A stretch of 64,000 nt of DNA from Paenibacillus macquariensis (GTDB taxonomy: Bacteria; Bacillota; Bacilli; Paenibacillales; Paenibacillaceae): NCBI RefSeq assembly GCF_900156375.1, contig NZ_FTNK01000003.1, positions 310,001 through 374,000 on the forward strand, given 5' to 3'. Under the pieces are notes generated by a model. That model ran no database searches, was not told where the DNA came from, and worked only from the letters and a program-made list of their open reading frames with translations. Made by a program: the position numbers and the translations under genes. Positions 13,748-22,661 of this stretch are shown one piece after another (position 1 is the stretch's first letter; each line of letters begins with the position of its first letter).

Positions 13748-16570
13748 GTGGCATTTAATAAACAAGCACCAGAATGGGGAGCAATTGGAATTGAGCCTCC
13801 CGAGTCCAAAAGGAATATAGGATGGGAAGTAGAAGATCGCCCGCCTGCGGCGTGGCTGAACTGGTTCATGAATTTGACAGCTGAGTCACTTCAGGAGTTG
13901 CAAAGTAAGGCAGCAGAGAAGACATATGTGGAGGGGAAAATAGCTGAAGCGATTGCGGGGATTGACTTAGATATTCCTGATGCATCGTTAACGGTAAAAG
14001 GTATCACACAACTGAATAGTGCAGTAGATAGTACGTCAGAGACGCAGGCGGCTACGCCGAAGGCGGTTAAGAGTGTAAATGATACTGTTGCTGCGCATTT
14101 GGTGGAATATGAGCAGAACACCACATCCGCAGAACGCACAGCAACGATCAACGCCGGAACACAAGTTATACAAGGTGGAAAGGCTCCGGCGATTGCTTTT
14201 CCGAAGGTCGAAGGACGAACTCTGATTAACCTGATAGGAAATAGGGGAGGGTTTGAAAGAATTGATGGTTCCTTAGTGAGATATCTAGTTGATGTTAACT
14301 TGGATTCAGCTATTAAGAAATATGGAAATAACAGTCTTAAAATTACGATGATAAGTAGCGCAGGAATGGGTTCTACTGGTTTTCGACCAATAAAGTACTC
14401 GAAGGGAAAATTCTATATAATTTTAGCCGATGTCAAGAATGGCACTTTAAGTGGTACGCAGGGTATAGCCATTCAATCAGTTGATATTTCAGATATGGTA
14501 GCGCTAAATTTTGGGAACAACTCCAATACAACAACTTTCCAAACGGCGGCTACTAAGTTTACCACAGCAGTCGACCTTGCAGGCTCCGCTGAAGTTGTTG
14601 GATCCGGAAAGGTAGGTGAGTATTTCTTTGTTGATGGTATGCGTGTGTATGAGGTAACAGAAGCAGAATATAAGCTACTCGACGGAATGACTGGTGAGCA
14701 ACTTGGGATGAAATACCCATACGTCGGAGCGGGGATCCACGGAGTAACGAATCCGACGTTCATAAGTGTACAGGGCAACTTGCTCCCAGCTTTTGGGGGT
14801 TGGCAAATAAGTATTGCAGGTAATTCTAAAATGGACATTATTTCCCCGTATACTGCAAAAGTAATATCATTTGGTGAATCCAATTATGCACAGGCGGGTA
14901 TATCGATTCCAATAATTCCCGGAAAGTCTTATACATTAGGTGGAACTATCGACAAAGCCGCAGGAGTGCCGGATAGTCTGTTCATGTATTGGGCTGATAG
15001 TAACAGTGTACGTTTCTCAACAGAGACCCAAGGAATGCGTAAATTTAAAGGTACGCACGTAGCACCAGAAGGCGCATTTTATGCTCAGGTGTTCTTTACC
15101 GTAGATGCCAGAAAAGACAGCCAAACACTTACTAATCCTACACTTATGGAAGGAGACACACCCTTACCGTTCAAGCCTCAGAGCAGAACATCTCTAACCG
15201 CCTACACCAAACTATTTAGTAATCCTGATGGAAGCGTAAAAGACACCTTGGAGTATGTGAGTGGTAGGCCGCAGAAGACGCTGAGTTTTGGGAGTGTTGT
15301 ATTAGATGCCTCTCTAGCATGGAGATACAACAACTCTGCTAAGGGTATCACACGAGTCGGAGCTCCTATCCCATATCCGGGTATACCATTCACAGAAGGA
15401 AAAACGTGGGCGACTGATTATAGTGGAGAACTGATGGTTACAGGAACAACTTATGATACCGTACCTAAAATCCCAAACACTATTACTATGTGGTCTACTG
15501 ACAATCAGATAGATAAAATTCCACATGTATACTTGGATATCTCTAGTCGGGATAGTGGTTGGGGTGACTTATATATACCGACAGCCGATGAAATAAAAGC
15601 GTACTTCATGGGATGGGTTATGGTGCGTCAAGAAACTTGGAACACTACTCCGGAGCCTTATAGTATGGTCGGATCTAAGGGGTGGGTACGGCGCTATATA
15701 GGTGTAGGAACTCCAGCACCATTAGCCTCGCAAGTAGGCGAATTTGTTAATGGTTCGGGCGCAAGTGTTTTACCTACATCCAATAATCCCTATGCGTGGA
15801 CTCCTTATAATCTATTATATCAACTAGCAAATCAGGTGGTTGAGAAGGTACAGACAAGCGGTGCAATCGTACTAGAGCCGGGGGATAACTACGTAATCGC
15901 GTCATCTACAAAAGTTCCTATGATACCGGGTGTCCTAACATATGCAGATTCTATGTACACGGTAATTGCCGATTTAGAGAAGGCTATCGAGCCATTTATA
16001 GATAGTCGATTAGCTAACACAGATCAGGTAAATGTATTTACGAAGTCTCAAATTATAACCAATGGGGGTAATAGTTTCGCCTTAAAAGCAGGCGCAGGGC
16101 AATTAACGGTGGAGGATCATGTTTACTTGTCAATGTATCCGAGATCAGCAGATCCAGACAAGCGCGGAATGTGGCTCGGTTTCGGCGGATCGGGTGACAA
16201 AAGGTTAACTCTCGCTAATGACATTGGAGACATAATGTTCGGGACGCAAGAAGGGGAAAAGATAACATTTAATGGGCATGAGATGTGGCATAACAGAAAT
16301 AGCCCTGCCAGCATAGGGACTAGCGGATACCAAAAATTAGCAAATGGCCTTCTTATTCAGTGGGGTGTGATATTTGGTGTTCCAGCTAACACACTAACTA
16401 GGTCGATATATCCGATTGCATGGGCGACAGGGGTCAGTGTTATCACGGCCACAGTGGAAAGTCAAGACGTTGTATCCGTCTCGGTTTTTAATCCAATCAT
16501 TAGCGATTTCCAAGTGAAACATAACGGTGGAAATGCTTTGAATGTTAGATGGATAGCAATTGGAACATAA
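13748..16570 (+). CDS. Tail fibre / receptor-binding protein
   Basis: The 940-residue protein starts with GTG behind AGGAGG. The N-terminal residues 1-60 should dock on the baseplate. A phage tail-fibre repeat (LTVKGITQLNSAVDS...AATPKAVKSVND) lies near residues 80-112. The middle has several beta-rich modules (about 165-270 and 340-480) of carbohydrate-binding appearance. The last 90 residues (GYQKLANGLLIQWG...NVRWIAIG) match the gp53-type fibre tip. This gene should decide which cells are killed. Confidence 0.88.
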   Translation: MAFNKQAPEWGAIGIEPPESKRNIGWEVEDRPPAAWLNWFMNLTAESLQELQSKAAEKTYVEGKIAEAIAGIDLDIPDASLTVKGITQLNSAVDSTSETQAATPKAVKSVNDTVAAHLVEYEQNTTSAERTATINAGTQVIQGGKAPAIAFPKVEGRTLINLIGNRGGFERIDGSLVRYLVDVNLDSAIKKYGNNSLKITMISSAGMGSTGFRPIKYSKGKFYIILADVKNGTLSGTQGIAIQSVDISDMVALNFGNNSNTTTFQTAATKFTTAVDLAGSAEVVGSGKVGEYFFVDGMRVYEVTEAEYKLLDGMTGEQLGMKYPYVGAGIHGVTNPTFISVQGNLLPAFGGWQISIAGNSKMDIISPYTAKVISFGESNYAQAGISIPIIPGKSYTLGGTIDKAAGVPDSLFMYWADSNSVRFSTETQGMRKFKGTHVAPEGAFYAQVFFTVDARKDSQTLTNPTLMEGDTPLPFKPQSRTSLTAYTKLFSNPDGSVKDTLEYVSGRPQKTLSFGSVVLDASLAWRYNNSAKGITRVGAPIPYPGIPFTEGKTWATDYSGELMVTGTTYDTVPKIPNTITMWSTDNQIDKIPHVYLDISSRDSGWGDLYIPTADEIKAYFMGWVMVRQETWNTTPEPYSMVGSKGWVRRYIGVGTPAPLASQVGEFVNGSGASVLPTSNNPYAWTPYNLLYQLANQVVEKVQTSGAIVLEPGDNYVIASSTKVPMIPGVLTYADSMYTVIADLEKAIEPFIDSRLANTDQVNVFTKSQIITNGGNSFALKAGAGQLTVEDHVYLSMYPRSADPDKRGMWLGFGGSGDKRLTLANDIGDIMFGTQEGEKITFNGHEMWHNRNSPASIGTSGYQKLANGLLIQWGVIFGVPANTLTRSIYPIAWATGVSVITATVESQDVVSVSVFNPIISDFQVKHNGGNALNVRWIAIGT

Positions 16571-16586
16571 GGGAGGAATGGAGAAC

Positions 16587-17009
16587 ATGCCAGAAAAAGA
16601 CGAAGTGAAAATGACACCGATAGAACCACCACTATATACGCCGCCAGTCACGCAATATTATGCAGATTTTAACGAGTCGGGAAACATAACAGGGTTTTAC
16701 GTCAACACTATTCATGGTGAGAATATACCCGAAGCAGCATTACCTATTACTATCGAAGAATGGCAGTTATATTCTAGCAACTCATATCTATATAAATTCG
16801 ACGGCGAAGCTATTCGAGAGAAAACACCGGAAGAAATCGCAGGGGAGTACGTCGAACCCGAGCCGATTCCTAAGACGGAGGATCAACTGAGAATAGAATT
16901 GTTGGAACAAGAGAATACACTTTTAACAGCACAAAATCAAGCCATTTCTGAAAGAGCTGATTTTATAGATGAGGTTATAGCTGAAATGGCTATGATGGTA
17001 TATAGGTGA
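16587..17009 (+). CDS. Fibre-associated protein (XkdW-like position)
   Basis: The 140-residue protein begins with a Pro-rich segment and FNESGNITGFYVNTIHGENIPE, followed by ITIEEWQLYSSN and a C-terminal coiled coil (IELLEQENTLLTAQNQAISERAD). This matches small proteins after tail-fibre genes that serve as fibre chaperones or short fibres. The start at 16587 lies 10 bases after GGGAGG; the upstream ATG at 16578 is too close. Confidence 0.65.
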   Translation: MPEKDEVKMTPIEPPLYTPPVTQYYADFNESGNITGFYVNTIHGENIPEAALPITIEEWQLYSSNSYLYKFDGEAIREKTPEEIAGEYVEPEPIPKTEDQLRIELLEQENTLLTAQNQAISERADFIDEVIAEMAMMVYR

Positions 17010-17059
17010 TAATCAACAAATTAATTGGGGTCATGTCGAAGTGAAGAGGAGGTAATGTT

Positions 17060-17194
17060 ATGATGGCGAATTTTTTTGCACAACGTGTGATTCTAGGGAA
17101 AACGAAATTTAGTGAAATTCCTTCTTCACTTCAAACAGGAGTTCGTGAAGTTCTAATAGATAGTGGATTGGAATTTTTAATCGATGCTGAATAG
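17060..17194 (+). CDS. XkdX/CD1375-like small phage protein
   Basis: A 44-residue ORF has an excellent AGGAGGT site 6 bases before its ATG. It contains FFAQRVILGKTKFSEIPSSLQTGVREVLI, the pattern of XkdX-like proteins (GK.....IP..L...V...L) found after tail fibres in PBSX-type clusters. Function unknown. It ends the structural part of the operon; two terminators follow. Confidence 0.75.
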   Translation: MMANFFAQRVILGKTKFSEIPSSLQTGVREVLIDSGLEFLIDAE

Positions 17195-17227
17195 TAGGAC
17201 GAAACTACGCAATTGTGCACTATCACA

Positions 17228-17280
17228 ACGCCACACAGGCGTATTTTTTTTGCCCCCGAACCCTCGGGGGCTATTTTTTT
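17228..17280 (+). terminator. Two tandem intrinsic terminators
   Basis: ACGCC-N5-GGCGT with TTTTTTTT (17228-17251) is followed directly by GCCCCCG-N6-CGGGGGC with TTTTTTT (17252-17280). They separate the structural genes from the lysis genes, so lysis should need read-through or antitermination. Confidence 0.9.
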
Positions 17281-17305
17281 ATATCAAAATAGGAGGAGAT
17301 GGGAC

Positions 17306-17713
17306 ATGGATAGAGTAGATTTGCTGTTAAAGTGGGGCATCGCCCTTTTAGGATCAGCAGCCACTTACCTGGTAGGAGAATGGTCTGAACTGATTTCATT
17401 TTTTCTACTTGCGATTGTAATCGATTATTTAACAGGGATAGTTGCTTCGCTGAAAGTCGGTAACGGCCTTAGCAGCAACGTTGGGTTTTGGGGATTGGCT
17501 AAAAAGGGCCTCATGATTCTTGTTGTGATTCTGGCACACCGATTAGACGAGTTATTTGGGACCGATGTCATTATGGTGGGTTCGATTTATTTTTATTTGA
17601 CGAATGAACTGATTTCAGTGACTGAGAATTATGGAAGGATGGGACTGCCCCTACCGAATAAGATTAAAGATATTATTTCTATTCTCAAACAAAAGGGTGG
17701 CGATCAATCATGA
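17306..17713 (+). CDS. Phage holin (toxin secretion/phage lysis family)
   Basis: The 135-residue membrane protein has three or four hydrophobic segments (LLLKWGIALLGSAATYLVG, LISFFLLAIVIDYLTGIVAS, GLMILVVILAHRLDELF, IYFYLTNELISVTENYG) and the holin_4_1 pattern DYLTGI..........FWGLAKKGL. It should permeabilise the membrane so that the lysin can reach the wall. The start at 17306 follows AGGAGGAG. It overlaps the lysin gene by 4 bases. Confidence 0.9.
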   Translation: MDRVDLLLKWGIALLGSAATYLVGEWSELISFFLLAIVIDYLTGIVASLKVGNGLSSNVGFWGLAKKGLMILVVILAHRLDELFGTDVIMVGSIYFYLTNELISVTENYGRMGLPLPNKIKDIISILKQKGGDQS

Positions 17714-18315
17714 ATCCATTTGAATCTTACAGACTAACAAGTCCATTCGGTATGCGTATGCATCCTGTATATCAAATTCTAAAGTTCCACAAAGGCGTTG
17801 ATCTTGTAAGGACACCCTCTATGGCTCCGATCAATGCATTTGTAGCTGGTGAAGTTATTCATGCGAAAGAGGGAATGAAAGGTTCAGGATTCGGAGGTTA
17901 CGGTATCGTGGTCGCAATCAAGGATAACAAAGGTTATCTTCATTGTTATGCTCATTTGTCTGCTGTTTTGGTAAAGGTAGGGGATATGGTGAAAAGAGGA
18001 CAAAAGGTGGGTCTTCAAGGGAGTACAGGAGTGTCCACAGGTGCACATCTTCATTATGAGATTCGTAAAGCTTACTCCCCCTCATATGGTTATACGGAGA
18101 CGGAAATTGGTGTGGTTGAGCCTACGAAATACTTGCAAGACTTTTATTCCAATGAGGAGATATCAAACCTAAATAAAAAAGACGCCAATGCCATCATTGA
18201 TAAATATCTTAAGCCAGCTTGGGGGAATGCCAAGACACCAGCAGATAAACAGGAGATTGGTAGACTGGCTGATGAATTACGGGTGGCTTCAGGACAAATG
18301 AAACAGAATGGATAG
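17710..18315 (+). CDS. M23-family peptidoglycan endopeptidase (lysin)
   Basis: The 201-residue enzyme has the M23 pattern: SPFGMRMHP, FHKGVDL (His27, Asp31), YAHLS and GAHLHYEIR, whose histidines bind zinc. M23 enzymes cut peptide cross-links of peptidoglycan. Residues about 155-201 form a separate module (KKDANAIIDKYLKPAW...ADELRVASGQ) that is about 70% identical to the C-terminus of the amidase at the start of the window. No signal peptide is present, so export depends on the holin. Confidence 0.92.
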   Translation: MNPFESYRLTSPFGMRMHPVYQILKFHKGVDLVRTPSMAPINAFVAGEVIHAKEGMKGSGFGGYGIVVAIKDNKGYLHCYAHLSAVLVKVGDMVKRGQKVGLQGSTGVSTGAHLHYEIRKAYSPSYGYTETEIGVVEPTKYLQDFYSNEEISNLNKKDANAIIDKYLKPAWGNAKTPADKQEIGRLADELRVASGQMKQNG

Positions 18316-18475
18316 GAAATTAACAACGCAATCAATTTGTCCTATCGTGGACTATTATCACAATTGCAACATATTTATTCTCAAGGGGGTCTTGACCGTT
18401 AAGCAAGTTATGAAGCCCTCAAAGGTATTGTAAATCACTTCATTCTGCTGATTTGAAAAGGAGTAGTGATAACTT

Positions 18476-18796
18476 ATGGTGAATCAGAATCTAAATGATG
18501 TCTTATCTTTTGCTACGCTGTTATCCGTATTTGTAATGGCGGTTGTTCAACTGGTCAAAATCACGATAAATCTACCTAAGAATATTGTTCCTTTAGTTGG
18601 GGTGCTCATTGGCTTACTGTTGGGATTAGCTTTTTACCCATTTACGGATTTGCAGACAGTAGAAAGGTTGTGGGGCGGAGGGCTGGCAGGGTTATCAGCT
18701 ACAGGATTATTCGAGTTAGCATTTAATAAACGAACTGGTAATACGATAGTGAATTCAGATAATAGCAAAGACAATAAGACTAATGATAAGAAGTAA
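18476..18796 (+). CDS. Second holin-like membrane protein
   Basis: The 106-residue protein has two strong membrane segments (LSFATLLSVFVMAVVQLV and IVPLVGVLIGLLLGLAFYP), a glycine-rich third segment and a charged, hydrophilic tail. The layout resembles the A118-type holin family. It follows the lysin after a 160-bp gap in which I see no gene. It could be an accessory holin or antiholin. The ribosome site (AAAGGAG) is 12 bases from the ATG, longer than usual. Confidence 0.65.
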   Translation: MVNQNLNDVLSFATLLSVFVMAVVQLVKITINLPKNIVPLVGVLIGLLLGLAFYPFTDLQTVERLWGGGLAGLSATGLFELAFNKRTGNTIVNSDNSKDNKTNDKK

Positions 18797-18840
18797 TCGA
18801 TTTGTATCGAAGTAAATAAGCAACGAGCGTCTTTATTCAG

Positions 18841-18871
18841 CCCCCGTGCATCGGCAAGGGGGTCTTTTTTT
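18841..18871 (+). terminator. Terminator at the end of the tail cassette
   Basis: CCCCC-G-TGC-ATCG-GCA-A-GGGGG followed by TCTTTTTTT. It closes the lysis module and marks the right boundary of the cassette. Confidence 0.85.
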
Positions 18872-18923
18872 GCGTTTACAGCATCTTACATAACTACGAG
18901 TTCCATTTCCAAATTACTTCTGA

Positions 18924-18929
18924 TATACT
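18924..18929 (+). promoter_or_regulatory. Extended -10 promoter of the ABC-F gene
   Basis: TGATATACT is an extended -10 element (TGn plus TATACT). The -35 position (TTCCAT at 18901) is weak. The transcript would have a leader of about 270 nt. Confidence 0.55.
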
Positions 18930-18935
18930 GTAACC

Positions 18936-19206
18936 AGTAATTCACAAATACGAATGATGAGGTAACCACGACGCCCATGAAGTAAACCATCTATTTCTCT
19001 CAATAAACTGCATGTAACTGAAACAGGCAGTCTCTACGGTGTGTAGGGGTGAGGATAGGTGTGTCCAAATTAGGGTGTATCGTTACAAATGGGCTAAGTG
19101 GCCTCTTTGACGGTTTCTCTCTGTTTAAGTCATCTTATCGATAACCTTTCACCGTAGGCCTATGCCTGCGGTTTTTTTGTACATTTAGAAAGGATGATGG
19201 TAGACG
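18936..19206 (+). promoter_or_regulatory. Transcription attenuator leader of the ABC-F gene
   Basis: A 9-bp terminator stem (ACCGTAGGC-CTAT-GCCTGCGGT plus T7, 19151-19178) ends 28 bp before the gene. CTACGGTG at 19034-19041 is perfectly complementary to CACCGTAG at 19150-19157, so it can form an antiterminator. Tiny ORFs (MMR at 18955, MK at 18978 with a GAGGTAA upstream, and ATGTAA at 19012) could sense ribosome stalling. This layout is known for antibiotic-inducible ABC-F genes. Confidence 0.7.
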
Positions 19207-21075
19207 ATGAATATCGTACGTGGTAGAAATTTGGCTAAAGAATGGCAGGGGAAAGTCTGTTTTGAACAAGTGGACATTGACATATATGAAGGAGAACGAC
19301 TAGCGCTATTTGGGAGCAACGGTGTTGGCAAAACAACACTTCTTGAAATATTAGCAGGTGAGGAAGAACCCACGGAAGGGACAATTGAACGTGGACTCCC
19401 TCGATCGCAATGGGGTTTTATGAAACAAACCTCGGAGGGCTTATTAAGAATGACTACGCTGGAAGCGGCGCAGTATGATAGCACCGAGTTATATCAGATC
19501 AAGTGTCATATGAAGCGATTAGAAGAGGAACTTGGTCACCGTGCGAATAGAATGGATTCTAATCAATCTTTGTTAGAAGAGTATGGCGATTGGTTGGAAC
19601 GTTATGAACAAATGGATGGGTTCAAATGGGAAGTGGATGTGGAGAAGATTCTAAATGTACTTCACATTGGTGCTGAGTTATGGGGAATTCCATTCTCTCA
19701 ATTAAGTGGTGGGCAGAAAACAAGAGTACGTCTCGCATCCTTACTTGTTCATCGTCCTAAATTTCTAGTACTGGATGAACCGACTAATCATTTGGATGAG
19801 TCCAGTATATTATGGTTAGAGAATTGGTTGACCCACTATGAGGGGACCGTATTATTTGTTTCTCATGATAGAACCTTCCTAGATCACGTAGCTACGGGGG
19901 TGTGCGAGCTTACGAATCAAGGGCTGAAGAAATATAACGGCGGTTATCTTGACTATCGTCGGGAGAAAGACCGAGAGATCCGTGAACAAGAGTCGTTGTA
20001 TAAGCAACAACAGCTGGCTAGGAAAGCGCTAGAAGAGTCGATACGCAGATACCAGGAATGGTTCAATAAAGCAGATCAAGCAGCTTCCAAGCAAGATATG
20101 CCAAGTGCCACGAGCTTCTATAAATCGAAGGCCAAGAAGAATATATCCCGTTATCATGCGAAGCAAAAGGAAATGGAAAGATTGGATGCACAGAGTGTAC
20201 AGAAGCCCCGTAATGCACCGGGTGTAAAAATGCAGTTGGAGGCAGAGGGTTTTGCAGCGCGTAATCTGGTGGAATTGAAGAAAGTCACTTTTGGGTTTAC
20301 GGAACAGAAGCCTTTATTTGATAAGTTGGACCTTGTTATTTCACGAGGTGATCGCCTTGCGGTTCGCGGACCGAATGGTATGGGGAAATCCACGTTGTTA
20401 CAACTGATGATGAACAAGCTTATCCCTCAAGCGGGTGAGGTACGAGCGCATCCAAGATTGAAGATTGGTTATTTCTCTCAAGAGCTGGAAGGGCTGAACA
20501 TGGAGCAGACCTTGTTAGATAGCCTCCTTTGTTTGCCTGATATGACGGAGACCTACGCACGAACTATCCTTGGATGTTTTCTGTTTTCTCGTGAGAATGT
20601 ATTCAAAAGAATTGGGGATCTGAGCATGGGAGAAAGATGTAGAGCCGCTTTCCTACAGCTCTATTTCAGCGGAGCCAATCTACTTGTTCTGGATGAACCG
20701 ACCAATTATCTTGATATTGCTACTCAGGAAGTCATTGAAGAAGCACTTCAGTCTTACTCCGGTGCATTTGTCGTCGTCTCACATGATCGGATGTTAGTAC
20801 GTAAGTTGGCCAATCGTTTGCTAACCTTCTCAGAGGCGCATAAACCTCGGCTGTTCGAAGGAACAGTAGAGGAGGAAGAAGAGTATATCCAGAGGCGGGA
20901 AAGAGTGGGAACAAGCGGTGATTCATCACAAGATAATCAAAGAATGGCGTTAGAATGGACACTTACAAGATTGCTTAGTGATGAAGGCGGAACGGAGATG
21001 GAGGAAATAGAACGTCTACAAGAAATTCGAATGCTTCAAAAAGCAATTAAAGAGTCTTTAAATAAGTTAAGATAA
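19207..21075 (+). CDS. ABC-F family ATPase, probably ribosomal protection
   Basis: The 622-residue soluble protein has two ABC domains without membrane segments. The first has GSNGVGKTT, LSGGQKTRVRLAS and LVLDEPTNHLDE; the second has GPNGMGKST, LSMGERCRAAF and LVLDEPTNYLDI. Between them is a charged helical linker (about residues 250-340) that would reach towards the ribosomal A or P site. The C-terminal tail is coiled. The attenuator leader argues for an antibiotic-responsive member rather than a housekeeping EttA-like one. The drug class cannot be told from sequence. Confidence 0.85.
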   Translation: MNIVRGRNLAKEWQGKVCFEQVDIDIYEGERLALFGSNGVGKTTLLEILAGEEEPTEGTIERGLPRSQWGFMKQTSEGLLRMTTLEAAQYDSTELYQIKCHMKRLEEELGHRANRMDSNQSLLEEYGDWLERYEQMDGFKWEVDVEKILNVLHIGAELWGIPFSQLSGGQKTRVRLASLLVHRPKFLVLDEPTNHLDESSILWLENWLTHYEGTVLFVSHDRTFLDHVATGVCELTNQGLKKYNGGYLDYRREKDREIREQESLYKQQQLARKALEESIRRYQEWFNKADQAASKQDMPSATSFYKSKAKKNISRYHAKQKEMERLDAQSVQKPRNAPGVKMQLEAEGFAARNLVELKKVTFGFTEQKPLFDKLDLVISRGDRLAVRGPNGMGKSTLLQLMMNKLIPQAGEVRAHPRLKIGYFSQELEGLNMEQTLLDSLLCLPDMTETYARTILGCFLFSRENVFKRIGDLSMGERCRAAFLQLYFSGANLLVLDEPTNYLDIATQEVIEEALQSYSGAFVVVSHDRMLVRKLANRLLTFSEAHKPRLFEGTVEEEEEYIQRRERVGTSGDSSQDNQRMALEWTLTRLLSDEGGTEMEEIERLQEIRMLQKAIKESLNKLR

Positions 21076-21119
21076 ATTACTCAGCGTAATTGTTGTTACT
21101 TAGCGCGGCAGTAACTTCA

Positions 21120-21165
21120 AATATAAGAATCCATAAGTTTCACTTGATACGTTACTTCTTATATT
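21120..21165. repeat. Palindromic intergenic element, copy 1
   Basis: AATATAAGAA (21120-21129) and TTCTTATATT (21156-21165) form a perfect 10-bp inverted repeat around ATAAGTTTCACTTGATA. A longer related element occurs at 47927-48034. Confidence 0.65.
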
Positions 21166-21213
21166 ACGAAGGGATGAATACCTGTTCTAGATGGATGGTG
21201 TATCCGTCTCTTC

Positions 21214-21241
21214 TTGCCAGTAGGCACAATTATGCTATAAT
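21214..21241 (+). promoter_or_regulatory. pheST promoter
   Basis: TTGCCA (21214-21219) and TATAAT (21236-21241) with a 16-bp spacer, just before the T-box leader. Confidence 0.8.
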
Positions 21242-21245
21242 TGGT

Positions 21246-21555
21246 GTATAGAGTGTTATGAATGAAATGCCATGATGGAGTAGAGTAAGCAGTGCCTCTT
21301 TACAGGGAGGAAACGTATGTTTGATTGAGAGCGTTTCTACAGAAATAGGCTGTTGAAGTTCCCTCCGGAGCAGTTCCTTGAACTTGTCGTATCCTGATCT
21401 AGTCTGGATGTATAGCGATGACAGTAGAGGGTACCGGTTCACGATCCGTTACATCGTTTAAAGTGAGAATGTTGTGTTCAAGTGACATAATTTCTAACAA
21501 GGGTGGTACCACGGTCTTTTCGTCCCTTTTTTCGGGAGGAAGGGCCTTTTTTGTT
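21246..21555 (+). promoter_or_regulatory. T-box riboswitch controlling pheST
   Basis: The leader carries the conserved T-box AAGGGTGGTACCACGG (21499-21514), followed by a terminator (GTCCC...GGGAGG...GGGCC, TTTTTT to about 21553). Stem I lies in about 21250-21400, with an AGTAGAGTAAG-type start. The downstream genes make uncharged tRNA-Phe the expected ligand. A UUC at 21359-21361 is a candidate specifier, but I could not fix the stem I fold. Confidence 0.93.
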
Positions 21556-21593
21556 TAAAATCTAACGTACATTTATGGATTAAGGGGGCTTGA

Positions 21594-22634
21594 ATGGCTA
21601 TGAAAGAGAGATTGGAAGCATTGAAGAATGAGGCTCTGGCTCAGTTGCAAGAGGTGGACAGTCCGGAGACGCTGAATGATCTACGTGTGAAGTATTTGGG
21701 TAAGAAGGGCGCATTGACTGAGATTCTACGTGGCATGGGTTCATTGAGCGCTGAGGAAAGACCAGTCATAGGTCAAGTGGGAAATGAAGTGCGTGCAGCG
21801 ATCGAGAGTGTGATCGAAGTGAAACAAAATGCTTTTCAAAAAGCAGAGACTGAGAAACGTCTACAAGCTGAGAAAGTGGATGTTACATTGCCTGGACGTC
21901 CGATGTCACAAGGGGGCGTTCATCCCTTAAACAAGGTCATTCAAGATATTGAAGAAGTATTCATTGGTATGGGATATAACATCTCGGAAGGTCCTGAAGT
22001 GGAGACGGATTATTATAACTTTGAGGCACTTAATTTACCTAAGGATCATCCAGCTCGCGATATGCAGGATACCTTTTATATTACAGAAGAATTGTTAATG
22101 CGCACACAGACGTCACCCGTGCAAATGCGTACGATGCAGAGCATGGATGGTGAATCTCCTGTCAAAATAATCTGCCCAGGTAAAGTATACCGCCGTGATG
22201 ATGATGATGCGACGCATTCCTTCCAGTTCAATCAGATCGAAGGTCTTGTGATCGGTGAGAACATTCGTATGAGCGATCTTAAGGGAACGTTACAGCAGTT
22301 CGTTCAAGAAATGTTCGGAGCCAATACACAAATTCGTCTTCGCCCAAGTTTCTTCCCGTTCACAGAGCCTAGTGCAGAAGTAGATGTTACGTGTGTGAAG
22401 TGTGGAGGCAGTGGGTGCCGTATGTGTAAACAAACGGGATGGCTAGAGATTCTAGGCTGCGGAATGGTTCATCCGAAGGTATTGGAAGCGGGCGGTTATG
22501 ATTCGGAGAAATTCACAGGATTCGCATTTGGTATGGGCGTAGAACGTATTGCGATTCTTAAATATGGTATTGACGATATTCGTCATTTCTACAATAGTGA
22601 TATGGCTTTCTTGAAGCAGTTCTCACGGATTTAA
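21594..22634 (+). CDS. pheS: Phenylalanyl-tRNA synthetase alpha subunit
   Basis: The 346-residue protein has the N-terminal coiled coil, then [19 protein letters not shown], the class II motif 2 region ([25 protein letters not shown]) and motif 3 ([18 protein letters not shown]). The tail ends DMAFLKQF. It charges tRNA-Phe as an alpha2beta2 enzyme with PheT, encoded 27 bp downstream. Expression is under the T-box. Confidence 0.98.
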   Translation: MAMKERLEALKNEALAQLQEVDSPETLNDLRVKYLGKKGALTEILRGMGSLSAEERPVIGQVGNEVRAAIESVIEVKQNAFQKAETEKRLQAEKVDVTLPGRPMSQGGVHPLNKVIQDIEEVFIGMGYNISEGPEVETDYYNFEALNLPKDHPARDMQDTFYITEELLMRTQTSPVQMRTMQSMDGESPVKIICPGKVYRRDDDDATHSFQFNQIEGLVIGENIRMSDLKGTLQQFVQEMFGANTQIRLRPSFFPFTEPSAEVDVTCVKCGGSGCRMCKQTGWLEILGCGMVHPKVLEAGGYDSEKFTGFAFGMGVERIAILKYGIDDIRHFYNSDMAFLKQFSRI

Positions 22635-22661
22635 ATTTCGAAAAAGAGGAAGGGGATCGTC

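Noticed and set aside
22400..22440. Zinc-finger-like cysteines in PheS ([13 protein letters not shown])
   Set aside because: This cysteine-rich loop is a normal feature of many bacterial PheS proteins, not a fusion.
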